Shown: positions 6,434-14,162, numbered from the stretch's first letter. The stretch: 19,224 nt of DNA from an uncultured Bacteroidota bacterium (GCA_946479615.1 CAMLGR010000090.1:1-19224); one strand, 5' to 3'. The notes: a model not told the origin generated them from the letters alone. Numbers and translations: made by a program.

Positions 6434-7409
6434 AGCCGGTGTATTGGATACGATCCAGGACAAGGGCCGTTTTGGTTTTCGTCACCTGGGTATAAATACA
6501 GGCGGTGCTATGGATGCATATGCTGCGCAAATAGCCAATTGTTTAACGGGTAATGAAATGAACGAAGCAGTGATGGAACTTCATTTTCCATCGGCTGCTC
6601 TTTTCTTTGAGCAAACGGCACTTATTGCTATCAGTGGCGCTGATTTTTCTCCCTGTGTCAATGGCGATCCTGTTCCCTGCCTGCGACCCATATTACTGAG
6701 CCGCTTTAGCATTTTACAATTTGAACGTGTTAAGCAGGGAGCGAGAGCTTATGTTTCTGTGTATGGAGGAATGAATACTGCCCGGTGGCTGAATAGCGCC
6801 AGTGCCAATCTCAAGACAGGAATGACCGGTCTGACAGGTGAACCGCTTCGTACGAATGACGAGATCCCTGTTCAACCGCATGATCTTTTTTCAAAAATCG
6901 TTGGTAAAAGAGAATTCATCGTATTGCCCTGGCAGGCTGATGATAATCGCGATAATGCTGCCGGTGAAATTATGATATTGCCGGGCCCGGAATGGGACAG
7001 GCTTGACCGGGCAGCACAACATGCTTTACTGAATACTTCTTTCACAATAAGTAACCAATCCGATCGTATGGGTTATCGCTTAACCGGCACTTCACTGGCT
7101 ACATCAACTCATGAAGAAATGATCTCTGCCGCGGTTTCTTTTGGAACGATTCAATTATTACCCGATGGACAGCTTATCGTATTGATGGCGGATCACCAGG
7201 CTACCGGTGGTTATCCCCGTATTGCCCATGTCATCAGCGCGCATCATTCAAGGCTGGCGCAGGCAAGACCGGGAGACAACCTGCGGTTTCTACTGATTTC
7301 GCAGGGAGAAGCCGAAGATCTTTTAATAAAACAGCGGCAACATTTGCTGCAACTGCAAAATGCCTGTAAATTCAGACTGGAAGAATACCTTTTTAAATGT
7401 AAAATTTAG
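6414..7409 (+). CDS. pxpC: 5-oxoprolinase subunit PxpC (KipA-like)
   Basis: 331 residues. It is a member of the biotin-dependent carboxyltransferase-like family (AHS2) that partners PxpB. Diagnostic stretches: LDTIQDKGRFGFRHLGINTG (11-30), GGAMDAYAAQIAN (30-42), the ISGADFSPCVNG segment, GPEWDRL and SDRMGYRL. The gene overlaps pxpB by 20 bases; its ATG lies within the last codons of pxpB. Its own TAG stop (7407-7409) is inside the AT-rich repeat 7403-7471, so the last residues (CKI) may be repeat-derived. Fusions of PxpB and PxpC exist in other bacteria; here they are separate. Confidence 0.95.
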   Translation: MSIRIIKAGVLDTIQDKGRFGFRHLGINTGGAMDAYAAQIANCLTGNEMNEAVMELHFPSAALFFEQTALIAISGADFSPCVNGDPVPCLRPILLSRFSILQFERVKQGARAYVSVYGGMNTARWLNSASANLKTGMTGLTGEPLRTNDEIPVQPHDLFSKIVGKREFIVLPWQADDNRDNAAGEIMILPGPEWDRLDRAAQHALLNTSFTISNQSDRMGYRLTGTSLATSTHEEMISAAVSFGTIQLLPDGQLIVLMADHQATGGYPRIAHVISAHHSRLAQARPGDNLRFLLISQGEAEDLLIKQRQHLLQLQNACKFRLEEYLFKCKI

Positions 7410-7471
7410 AATTATGAATGGAATATTCATCAGTGAAGTATTCATCATTCATAACTCATAATTCATAATTC
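7403..7471. repeat. AT-rich dispersed palindrome, copy 2, inside the pxp operon
   Basis: Same family as 3974-4028: TAGAATTATGAAT at the left and TTCATAACTCATAATTC at 7448-7464, plus an extra ATAATTC to 7471. The two sides can fold into an AT-rich hairpin. It fills the 67-base pxpC-pxpA gap, contains the pxpC stop codon and ends six bases before the pxpA ATG. There is no T-tract, so it may act as an mRNA-stability or translation-spacing element rather than a terminator. Confidence 0.7.
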
Positions 7472-7476
7472 TCCTG

Positions 7477-8232
7477 ATGATCCAACAGCCTGCCAATATC
7501 GACCTCAACTGCGACATGGGCGAAGGTACAGGCAATGATAAACAGATCATGGCTTATATCAGCTCCGCCAATATCGCCTGTGGCTATCATGCGGGAGATG
7601 AAAAAACAATTTGGGATACTGTTGAGCTAGCGATTGAACATAAGGTGGCTGTGGGTGCCCATGTATCTTTTTTTGATAAAAATAATTTCGGGAGAAATGA
7701 GATCAGTCTGCCTGAAAGCGATATTTATGAATTGATCACACAGCAACTGATCATCATGAACGAGATCACCGACTACTTCGATATACCATTGCAGCATGTC
7801 AAACCCCATGGCGCTTTGTATAATATGTCGGCCAGGGATCCTGCCATTGCGAAAATAATTGCTTCCGCTATAGCCGATTTTGATAGGGGCCTTTTGTTAT
7901 TCGGCCTGAGTGGTAGTCATTCTATAACAGAAGCGGCGAAGCTGGGTCTGAAAACGGTCAATGAAGTATTTTCCGATCGTTCTTATCACGAAGATGGAAG
8001 TCTTACTCCACGTGGTCAACCCGGCGCGTTGATTAATGGTGCAGATGCTGCGATCAGACAGGTATTGCAGATAGTACAAGAGCAAACCGTTACTACCCCG
8101 ACTGGAAAAACGATCCCGGTCATTGCCGGCAGTATTTGTATTCATAGTGATGGTGAACAAGCCGTATCATTGGCACGATCGATACATGAAGCATTGACGA
8201 AGGAAGGGATCAACATCAAAACTCCTTTATAA
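7477..8232 (+). CDS. pxpA: 5-oxoprolinase subunit PxpA (LamB/YcsF family)
   Basis: 251 residues, normal length. PxpA is the cytosolic hydrolase subunit acting with PxpBC on 5-oxoproline, a damage product of glutamate and glutamine. Signatures in order: NIDLNCDMGEG (7-17), NIACGYHAGD (32-41), GAHVSFFD (60-67, where most members have a GAHPSYPD-like motif), VKPHGALYN (108-116), EVFSDRSYHEDGSLTPRGQPG, and a C-terminal ICIHSDGE. The conserved acidic and histidine residues of the family are therefore present. It follows the AT-rich repeat and is separated from the transporter gene by 4 bases, so it is in the same transcript. Confidence 0.95.
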   Translation: MIQQPANIDLNCDMGEGTGNDKQIMAYISSANIACGYHAGDEKTIWDTVELAIEHKVAVGAHVSFFDKNNFGRNEISLPESDIYELITQQLIIMNEITDYFDIPLQHVKPHGALYNMSARDPAIAKIIASAIADFDRGLLLFGLSGSHSITEAAKLGLKTVNEVFSDRSYHEDGSLTPRGQPGALINGADAAIRQVLQIVQEQTVTTPTGKTIPVIAGSICIHSDGEQAVSLARSIHEALTKEGINIKTPL

Positions 8233-8236
8233 CAGG

Positions 8237-9421
8237 ATGAACAAAAAAACTGCTGCTGCTATTACAGGCGCTGCTTTCCTGATGGCGACTTCAGCTATCG
8301 GTCCTGGCTTTTTAACACAAACCAGTCTGTTTACACAGGAACTGCTGGGCAGTTTTGGGTTTGCTATTCTTGTTTCCATTTTAATTGATATCGGCGCGCA
8401 ATTAAATATCTGGCGCATTGTTGCTGCCAGTGAATCGTGTGCACAGGACCTGGCGAATAAAGTATTTCCCGGGCTTGGATTTTTTCTCGCTGGCATCATT
8501 GCCTTCGGAGGATTGGTCTTTAATATCGGCAATATCGCCGGTTGCGGACTGGGGCTGGAAGTATTGACAGGATTGAATATAAAAGCAGGCGCTGTGATCA
8601 GCGCCATTATTGCATTAGGAATATTCTGGTTTAAAGAAGCAGGCATCCTTGTCGATAACCTGGTGAAGGTGCTGGGTGTCCTGATGTTGCTGCTGACCTT
8701 ATACATAGCCATCTCTTCTCACCCTCCTGTGGGTATGGCAGTTTACAGAACGATATGGCCCGAAAAGATCGATGCGATGAAGATCATCACACTGGTAGGT
8801 GGAACAGTCGGTGGGTATATTTCTTTCGCCGGCGCACACCGTTTGCTCGATGCCGGTATTACAGGGCCTTCCAATATCAGGCTTGTTACAAAGAGTTCGG
8901 TGCAGGGCATATTGATCACTTCGCTGATGCGGTATATTCTATTTTTGGCTGCATTGGGAGTTGTATGGCAGGGAACGAAACTGGCTGCCGGAAATCCGGC
9001 GGGTTCTGTATTCAGTGCGGCTGCCGGAACAATTGGCTATAAATTTTTTGGTATTGTACTATGGAGTGCGGCCATTACTTCGGTGATCGGCGCTTCTTAT
9101 ACATCTGTTTCATTCTGGAAGACACTGGTGCCGGCAGCAAAGAGAAATGAAAAAATAATCATCAGTTTATTTATCATTCTTTCTACGGTGATCTTTGTAT
9201 GGGTAGGTAATCCTGTGAAATTGCTGGTGCTCGCCGGCGCTGTGAATGGACTATTGTTGCCGGTAGCACTCGCCGTTGTGCTTATTGCAGCCAATAGAAC
9301 AGGATTGATACAAACATATCGTCATCCTTTTATTTTAAAGATCGCTGGGTGGATAGTGGTAGCCGTAATGACATGGATGGGATATGTAGTGATTACTGAC
9401 AGTTGGGGTAAACTGGTTTAA
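8237..9421 (+). CDS. NRAMP-fold transporter linked to 5-oxoprolinase (YcsG-like)
   Basis: 394 residues with about 11 hydrophobic segments, an APC/LeuT-fold NRAMP-family inner-membrane transporter. It starts 4 bases after pxpA; the same linkage is seen in Bacillus (ycsF-ycsG). In true Mn/Fe NRAMP proteins, helix 1 carries DPGN and helix 6 an MPH-type motif. Here the helix 1 position reads AIGPGFLTQ (20-28; Asp replaced by Gly, Asn by Phe) and helix 6 reads SFAGAHRLLDAG (196-207) with no Met ligand. The canonical metal site is therefore missing. Together with the operon this makes an organic substrate such as 5-oxoproline or a related compound more likely than a metal ion; that is inference. 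The stop codon is the first base of the 188-bp duplication. Confidence 0.9.
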   Translation: MNKKTAAAITGAAFLMATSAIGPGFLTQTSLFTQELLGSFGFAILVSILIDIGAQLNIWRIVAASESCAQDLANKVFPGLGFFLAGIIAFGGLVFNIGNIAGCGLGLEVLTGLNIKAGAVISAIIALGIFWFKEAGILVDNLVKVLGVLMLLLTLYIAISSHPPVGMAVYRTIWPEKIDAMKIITLVGGTVGGYISFAGAHRLLDAGITGPSNIRLVTKSSVQGILITSLMRYILFLAALGVVWQGTKLAAGNPAGSVFSAAAGTIGYKFFGIVLWSAAITSVIGASYTSVSFWKTLVPAAKRNEKIIISLFIILSTVIFVWVGNPVKLLVLAGAVNGLLLPVALAVVLIAANRTGLIQTYRHPFILKIAGWIVVAVMTWMGYVVITDSWGKLV

Positions 9422-9608
9422 TTTTTTATTTCACGCAAAGGCGCAAAGAGTACACGCCAGGCCGCAGAGATATATTCAAATCTTCAAATCCTTTGCGTCT
9501 TTGCGCGTCTTCTTAGCACCTTTGCGTGAAACAACGAAAAAAAGCCCAGGCATATTAAATGCTGAGCTTTTAATTCATCCATCCTTGTTATCGTGTCCAA
9601 TCAACCGT
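9421..9608. repeat. 188-bp tandem duplication, copy 1 (GCAAAGG palindrome + terminator)
   Basis: Identical to 9609-9796 except position 9604 (A) versus 9792 (G). Each unit holds an imperfect 41-base inverted repeat (here 9429-9469 and 9491-9531, 32 of 41 pairing) made of iterated CGCAAAG words, followed by a hairpin terminator for the minus strand. It begins at the last base of the transporter gene. Confidence 0.95.
9537..9570 (-). terminator. Intrinsic terminator, duplicated copy
   Basis: Minus strand: stem AAAGCTCAGCAT / ATGCCTGGGCTTT with a TTAAT loop, then a seven-T run. It is the second of two identical terminators behind the L,D-transpeptidase gene, created by the 188-bp duplication. 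Confidence 0.7.
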
Positions 9609-9796
9609 ATTTTTTATTTCACGCAAAGGCGCAAAGAGTACACGCCAGGCCGCAGAGATATATTCAAATCTTCAAATCCTTTGCGTCTTTGCGCGTCTTC
9701 TTAGCACCTTTGCGTGAAACAACGAAAAAAAGCCCAGGCATATTAAATGCTGAGCTTTTAATTCATCCATCCTTGTTATCGTGTCCAATCAGCCGT
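9609..9796. repeat. 188-bp tandem duplication, copy 2
   Basis: Direct, abutting copy of 9421-9608 with one difference. Its inverted repeat arms are at 9617-9657 and 9679-9719. The right end contains the stop and last codon of the L,D-transpeptidase gene, so the duplicated segment included that gene end; the junction near 9608 carries the leftover fragment. Confidence 0.95.
9725..9758 (-). terminator. Intrinsic terminator of the L,D-transpeptidase gene
   Basis: Same hairpin and T-run as at 9537-9570, here 31 bases past the stop codon at 9789. This is the copy the transcript meets first. Confidence 0.8.
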
Positions 9797-10529
9797 TTAA
9801 TATTCTTGATTTTGTGAGATAGGTCTTGGAAGGGTAGTAAATGAAGAGGCAGGTACCGTTCTTGATCGTATTGATGAGTTCGTCGCGTTCGTTATCAGGC
9901 ACAGCGGGACAACCATAGCTGCGTCCCATGTAATTATTATTTTTTAACCAGGATCCTTCGATATAATCAGCACCATGTACTACGATGTTTCTTCTCAGTG
10001 CTTTATCATTAAATCCTGTTTCGAGACCTACGATCCGTAAAGAAAGACCATGCTCGCCGGTATAGGTATTCTGCGTAACATAAAAACCTAAACTGCTTTG
10101 ACGGGAAGAAGGTTTATTGGAAAATCTTGTGGCAAATTCAGCTCCCGAGTTACAGCCATGGGCTACCCAGGTGTTCATCACGAGTTCATTATTCACCATA
10201 TCCACGACATATAAACGCTTATTATTAGAAGATTGGCTGAAATCACAAATCGTGAGATAGCCGGCTTCTTTGATAATATTCTTTTTCAGTAATTGGGTAT
10301 ATCCTTTATAAGCATATTGAAAGGCTTTTTCGGAAAGGCCTTTTTCCTCAAGGCCTATCATATTATATAAGGCCGAAGCTTCAGTAGTAATATTTGTAGC
10401 GGAATGATTGGTTGATGAAATATTGATCGAAGTCAATACAGGACTTTTGCTTTTTGCTGCGGGGACCCATGAAATGCTCACCAGGGAAAATGTCAGCAGG
10501 CAAATAGGTATCAGGAATAGTCTTTTCAA
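9789..10529 (-). CDS. Exported murein L,D-transpeptidase-like protein (YkuD_2)
   Basis: About 246 residues from a TTG at 10529, which gives a clean signal peptide (MKRLFLIPICLLTFSLVSIS). The frame stays open to another TTG at 10586, but a promoter (10571-10601) would start transcription after that point, so 10529 is preferred; there is no ATG in this region. The catalytic half has IVVHGADYI and MGRSYGCPAVP, the His and Cys motif of YkuD-type domains that cross-link peptidoglycan peptides or attach proteins to them. The YkuD_2 subfamily is mostly uncharacterised, so peptidoglycan as substrate is inferred. The middle region (KAGYxL-type start of the domain, YVVDMVNNELVMNTWVAHG) also fits. Its final codons lie in the 188-bp duplication. 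Confidence 0.88.
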   Translation of the reverse strand: MKRLFLIPICLLTFSLVSISWVPAAKSKSPVLTSINISSTNHSATNITTEASALYNMIGLEEKGLSEKAFQYAYKGYTQLLKKNIIKEAGYLTICDFSQSSNNKRLYVVDMVNNELVMNTWVAHGCNSGAEFATRFSNKPSSRQSSLGFYVTQNTYTGEHGLSLRIVGLETGFNDKALRRNIVVHGADYIEGSWLKNNNYMGRSYGCPAVPDNERDELINTIKNGTCLFIYYPSKTYLTKSRILNG

Positions 10530-10570
10530 AAGAATATTGATTTTAAGTATTAGGATAAACGACTGAAGAG

Positions 10571-10601
10571 TAAAAATAGTGCCCAATACTTATGGATTCA
10601 A
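10571..10601 (-). promoter_or_regulatory. Promoter of the L,D-transpeptidase gene
   Basis: Minus strand TTG at 10601-10599, a 20-base spacer, then TATTTTTA at 10578-10571 (TAnnTTTG with one mismatch). The expected start site near 10565 leaves about 36 bases of leader to the TTG start at 10529 and excludes the upstream start at 10586. Confidence 0.45.
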
Positions 10602-10917
10602 GCATAATATTTTATTTTCTTTAACCTTTCGCATAAATACTCATGATATCAATTTTTTTAATGAAAAAACACGATGAAAATGATAGGAATAAAGGTTACT
10701 AAAAAAGGGAATATTCTCATTAATGAGGATATTCCCTTAGTATGTTTTTTGTTAAAACTATTTTACATATAAATTCAACTCTGTGCGGATACTTTAAAGT
10801 AATCAATTACCCGGTTTCTTTTTTCCTGGCAGGGTTAACCATGATGTCAGTATATTCCTGATTATGGAAAAATCAGGATGCTGTAATTATTTTATCAAAA
10901 TCAATGTCATGAAAGCC
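10602..10917. other. Intergenic gap between MATE and L,D-transpeptidase genes
   Basis: AT-rich, no coding potential seen on either strand. It holds the MATE terminator (10701-10736) and a small dyad CCTGAT...ATCAGG near 10855-10876. The MATE 3' untranslated region to its terminator is about 180 bases, rather long. Confidence 0.5.
10701..10736 (-). terminator. Intrinsic terminator downstream of the MATE gene
   Basis: Arms 10707-10720 and 10723-10736 (GGGAATATTCTCAT and its inverse with one G-U-type mismatch) separated by TA. On the minus strand they are followed by six T. Confidence 0.75.
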
Positions 10918-12342
10918 CTATACTTTAACCGTTTTCCATTTTCCTTTTTTAAATAATATATAAGCTGCAATGGCAATCGCTGTTTCGGCGAGTGGAATTG
11001 CCAGGAAAGCGCCCAATGGTCCGTAATGGAATGTTTTTGCCAATAAATAGGCTAATGGTATCTGCACTAACCAGAATCCGACAAAATTCAGCCAGGTAGG
11101 CGTACGTGAATCACCCGCTCCATTCAATGCCTGGATCATCACCATACCGATACCATAAAAGATATAACCGCTTCCAATCACCTGCAGGGCCAGTGTTCCA
11201 TAGCGATGAACCTCTGGTTCACGGGAAAAAATGCTGACGATCGGCGAAGCAAGGAACAGGAACAATAAGGTCACTATCGCCATGAATATCGCATTGTATT
11301 TTGCTGTGATCAGCACACTTTTTTCGGCCCGCTCCGGTTGTTTGGCACCCAGGTTTTGGCCCACCAATGTGGCAGCAGCATTACTAAGACCCCAGGCAGG
11401 CAATATAAAGAATACCACGTTCCTGATAGCTACCTGGTAACCGGCGGATGCTTCTGTGCCGCCGGTAGTAGCGACAAGGATTGCCATTACGATCCAGCTA
11501 CCTGATTGTATCATGAATTGTAAAGTGGCGGGCCAGGCTACATTGAACAGGTTTTTCACGACAACAGGGTCCCATTTGAAATGGATCGCTTTTAATTTAA
11601 TAATTCCCTTGCCTTTAAATAAATGATAACACTGGTAAATAACACCGATACCGCGACCGATCGTAGTAGCAATGGCAGCGCCTTCCAGTCCCAGGCGTGG
11701 AAAAGGTCCATACCCGTTGATCAGCGTGGGACAAAGAATAATATTTAAAATACTGGCGATCCAAAGGCTTTTCATGGCCATGGCAGGATTGCCCGCTCCG
11801 CGGAAAATACCATTGATAAGAAATAAAAGAATGATCACTAAACTTCCGCCCAGCATAATGCGGGTAAAGCCTGCGCCTTCTTTTACAACATCCGGTTCAG
11901 CACCCATGATCCGTAAAATATCAGGGGCGAAAACAATTCCGCATGCACTGATGATAAGCGTGGTAATAAATGCGATGAGAATGGATTGTGCGCCGGCATG
12001 TGCCGCACCTTCGGGATCTTTTTCACCTATCCGCCTGGCTACAATTGCTGTCGCCCCGGTACTAAGACCTATGGCAATAGAATAGACGATAGCAATACTG
12101 GCTTCCGTGAGCCCGACAGTAGCGATTGCATTTTTGCTGTTAGGTAAATGACCCACGAAATACATATCGACTACGGCGAATACGCTTTCGAGGCTTAATT
12201 CCAGGATCATAGGAATAGCCAGCAATATAATGGCCGTCCGGATATTTCCCTGTGTATAGTCATGCTCATCGCCGCGTATCGATTGTTTGATCAATGAATA
12301 AAAACGGGATAGTTTATTTGTGGTAATGGTTTGTTGTGACAT
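10918..12342 (-). CDS. MATE-family multidrug/Na+ (H+) antiporter
   Basis: 474 residues with about 12 hydrophobic helices in two homologous MatE halves, the normal size for NorM/DinF-type exporters in the cytoplasmic membrane. Family signatures: IPMILELSLESVFAVVDMYF (helix 1), the ATVGLTEASIAIVYSIAIGL stretch, ATAIVARRIGEKDPEGA in the first half and NAAATLVGQNLGAKQPERAE in the second. An N-terminal tail of about 30 residues is rich in Ser/Thr/charged residues. Substrates cannot be told from sequence. It is monocistronic, with its own promoter/dyad upstream (12377-12406) and terminator downstream (10701-10736). Confidence 0.94.
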   Translation of the reverse strand: MSQQTITTNKLSRFYSLIKQSIRGDEHDYTQGNIRTAIILLAIPMILELSLESVFAVVDMYFVGHLPNSKNAIATVGLTEASIAIVYSIAIGLSTGATAIVARRIGEKDPEGAAHAGAQSILIAFITTLIISACGIVFAPDILRIMGAEPDVVKEGAGFTRIMLGGSLVIILLFLINGIFRGAGNPAMAMKSLWIASILNIILCPTLINGYGPFPRLGLEGAAIATTIGRGIGVIYQCYHLFKGKGIIKLKAIHFKWDPVVVKNLFNVAWPATLQFMIQSGSWIVMAILVATTGGTEASAGYQVAIRNVVFFILPAWGLSNAAATLVGQNLGAKQPERAEKSVLITAKYNAIFMAIVTLLFLFLASPIVSIFSREPEVHRYGTLALQVIGSGYIFYGIGMVMIQALNGAGDSRTPTWLNFVGFWLVQIPLAYLLAKTFHYGPLGAFLAIPLAETAIAIAAYILFKKGKWKTVKV

Positions 12343-12376
12343 GATTGAAAACTATTGAAAAAATAAAAGTGAATGA

Positions 12377-12406
12377 AAATGTTACAGCACAGGGTCGTGC
12401 TGTCAA
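12377..12406 (-). promoter_or_regulatory. MATE promoter with a dyad filling the spacer
   Basis: Minus strand TTG (12406-12404), a 19-base spacer, then TAACATTT (12384-12377), a 4-of-6 match to TAnnTTTG. The spacer is almost exactly the perfect dyad ACAGCAC-N6-GTGCTGT (12384-12403). A dyad centred between the promoter boxes is the place where MerR-like activators or steric repressors bind. The promoter would leave a leader of about 28 bases. Confidence 0.4.
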
Positions 12407-12804
12407 TTAAATGAGATCCATAAAACAGGTTCTGCTACAATGGGGGCGAACCTTAACACATTTTCATATTCGTTGCTTGAAGAAGCGCAAAAATAAGAGA
12501 TCGGTATAACATGGAAGGTAAAAATTACATGAAATATTGTTTTTTGCCTGGTGACCGACAAAAATTATACGGGGAAAGGACTGCAGTGCCTGTTTTTTCA
12601 TCCCGGCGCCCTGGAAAAGCTGTTAGGTGTTAAATGAGAGAGAAACAAAATATCAGCTCCTGACACCTGACATTATCACTAGTGGGGCACTTTTTTCTAC
12701 TTCAGCGATGGCTTTTTTCACAGGCTATCCTGTTTTTTAAAGAAAAGTATGGATATTGTATTCTTTCCATGAATATCATACAAGAATAAAAACCGCTTTG
12801 CAAC
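12407..12804. other. 398-bp gap upstream of the GH88 gene, with a hairpin
   Basis: No convincing gene. A hairpin-forming pair TGTTAGGTGTTA (12621-12632) and TGACACCTGACA (12661-12672) pairs over 12 bases on the plus-strand RNA using two G-U pairs; the words TGACACC/CCTGACA suggest another dispersed word-repeat family. T-rich stretches follow (12690-12740). No clear TAnnTTTG promoter for the gene at 12805 was found. Confidence 0.45.
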
Positions 12805-14001
12805 ATGAAAAATTGGGCTGTTCTCTTTCTCTATTTATGTATATTATCCTGCTCGGCACAAAAAAACGCCTCTTACAAGGTGGATAAGGAATTGGCCGGT
12901 TCTATCGATAAGAATTTTGACGATGCAGGTGCACAATACAAAGTATTGATGCAAAACCTGCCGGCTGATAAATTTCCTAAAACTTTTTTTCCTTCTACGG
13001 GCAGATATGAATTCAGTAATTCCGGCTGGTGGTGCAGTGGCTTCTATCCCGGTACTCTTTTATATATCTATGAACAAAATAAGGATATGGCCTTATATAA
13101 TGAGGCCATCCGCATGCTGGGGGTACTGGAAAAAGAAAAAAATAATACAGGTACACATGACCTGGGATTCATGATGTATTGCAGTTTTGGTAATGCCGAA
13201 AGAATAGCATCCAAACCGGAATACAAGGAAATTTTGCTTACCAGCGCCAGGTCGCTTTCCACCAGGTTCAATCCGAAAGTGGGTTGTATCAAATCATGGG
13301 ATTCCAAACCCGGAGATTTTTTAGTGATCATTGATAATATGATGAACCTGGAATTATTGTTCTGGGCCACACGTGTCACCGGTGATTCTTCATTCTATAA
13401 AATTGCTGTTACACATGCCAATACCACGATGAAGAATCATTTCCGGACTGATTACAGTTCTTATCATGTTGTCAATTATAACGCAGAGACGGGTGGCGTA
13501 CAGGAAAAACGAACAGCGCAGGGTGCGGCTAATGAATCTGCTTGGGCGCGTGGACAAGCCTGGGGTTTATATGGATATACTGTAATGTACAGGGAAACGA
13601 AAGATCCAAAGTATTTGGAACAGGCAAAACATATTGCTCATTTTATATTATCAAATCCCAATCTGCCGGCTGATAAAGTTCCTTACTGGGATTTTAATGC
13701 GCCGGGTATACCCAATGCCTTGCGCGATGCTTCTGCCGGATCGATCATGGCGTCTGCATTGCTGGAACTGGGTGACTATGTCGATAAGAAACAAGGAAAG
13801 GAATATCGTGATGTGGCGACTACGATCTTAAAAACATTATCGGGCGCTGGTTATAAAGCGGCGGCGGGTACGAATGGCGGATTTATTATCGAACATGGAG
13901 TAGGTCATATGCCTAATAAAACAGAAGTAGATGTACCGCTCACCTATGGCGACTATTATTATATAGAAGCATTGAAGAGATATAAAGAACTGGCCAAATA
14001 A
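12805..14001 (+). CDS. GH88 unsaturated uronyl hydrolase-like lipoprotein
   Basis: 398 residues. The first 16 (MKNWAVLFLYLCILSC) form a lipoprotein signal peptide with a lipobox ILSC, so C16 is probably lipidated. The rest is the alpha6/alpha6 barrel of glycoside hydrolase family 88, which removes 4,5-unsaturated uronic acids from oligosaccharides made by polysaccharide lyases, by hydrating the double bond. Motifs: SGWWCSGFYPGTLLYIYE (73-90), HDLGFMMY (118-125) and IIDNMMNLELLFWA (175-188); D119 and D177 match the two catalytic aspartates of Bacillus UGL. ESAWARGQAWGLYG (244-257) is also typical. No lyase or SusC/D pair is adjacent, so the glycan is unknown. Monocistronic. Confidence 0.92.
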   Translation: MKNWAVLFLYLCILSCSAQKNASYKVDKELAGSIDKNFDDAGAQYKVLMQNLPADKFPKTFFPSTGRYEFSNSGWWCSGFYPGTLLYIYEQNKDMALYNEAIRMLGVLEKEKNNTGTHDLGFMMYCSFGNAERIASKPEYKEILLTSARSLSTRFNPKVGCIKSWDSKPGDFLVIIDNMMNLELLFWATRVTGDSSFYKIAVTHANTTMKNHFRTDYSSYHVVNYNAETGGVQEKRTAQGAANESAWARGQAWGLYGYTVMYRETKDPKYLEQAKHIAHFILSNPNLPADKVPYWDFNAPGIPNALRDASAGSIMASALLELGDYVDKKQGKEYRDVATTILKTLSGAGYKAAAGTNGGFIIEHGVGHMPNKTEVDVPLTYGDYYYIEALKRYKELAK

Positions 14002-14002
14002 A

Positions 14003-14156
14003 CTCCGTGGTCCTCTGTGTCTCCTCTGTGGCTCTCTGTGGAATAAGCCCAGGAGTAAGGTTGCTGAATAAGGTCTTTCAAAATCTTATGAATAGAATCT
14101 CTCTTACAGGGCATATACCACAGAGAGCCACAGAGGAGACACAGAGGACCACGGAG
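14003..14156. repeat. Perfect 39-bp inverted repeat (CTCTGTG family), likely two-way terminator
   Basis: Arms 14003-14041 and 14118-14156 are exact inverted copies. Each iterates CTCTGTG/CCTCTGTG words four times. The 76-base loop shows no repeat. It starts one base after the GH88 stop and ends six bases before the sulfotransferase stop, so it fills the convergent gap. A TTTTTA follows the right arm on the plus strand. Confidence 0.85.
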
Positions 14157-14162
14157 GTGTTT

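Noticed and set aside
9421..9796. CRISPR array or IS-element ends
   Set aside because: Only two abutting 188-bp copies with no spacers between them, no cas genes and no transposase frame; it is a plain tandem duplication.
12511..12633. 40-codon ATG-started frame upstream of the GH88 gene
   Set aside because: Composition is irregular and basic, no promoter or leader fits, and it runs into the 12621 hairpin; no support beyond being open.
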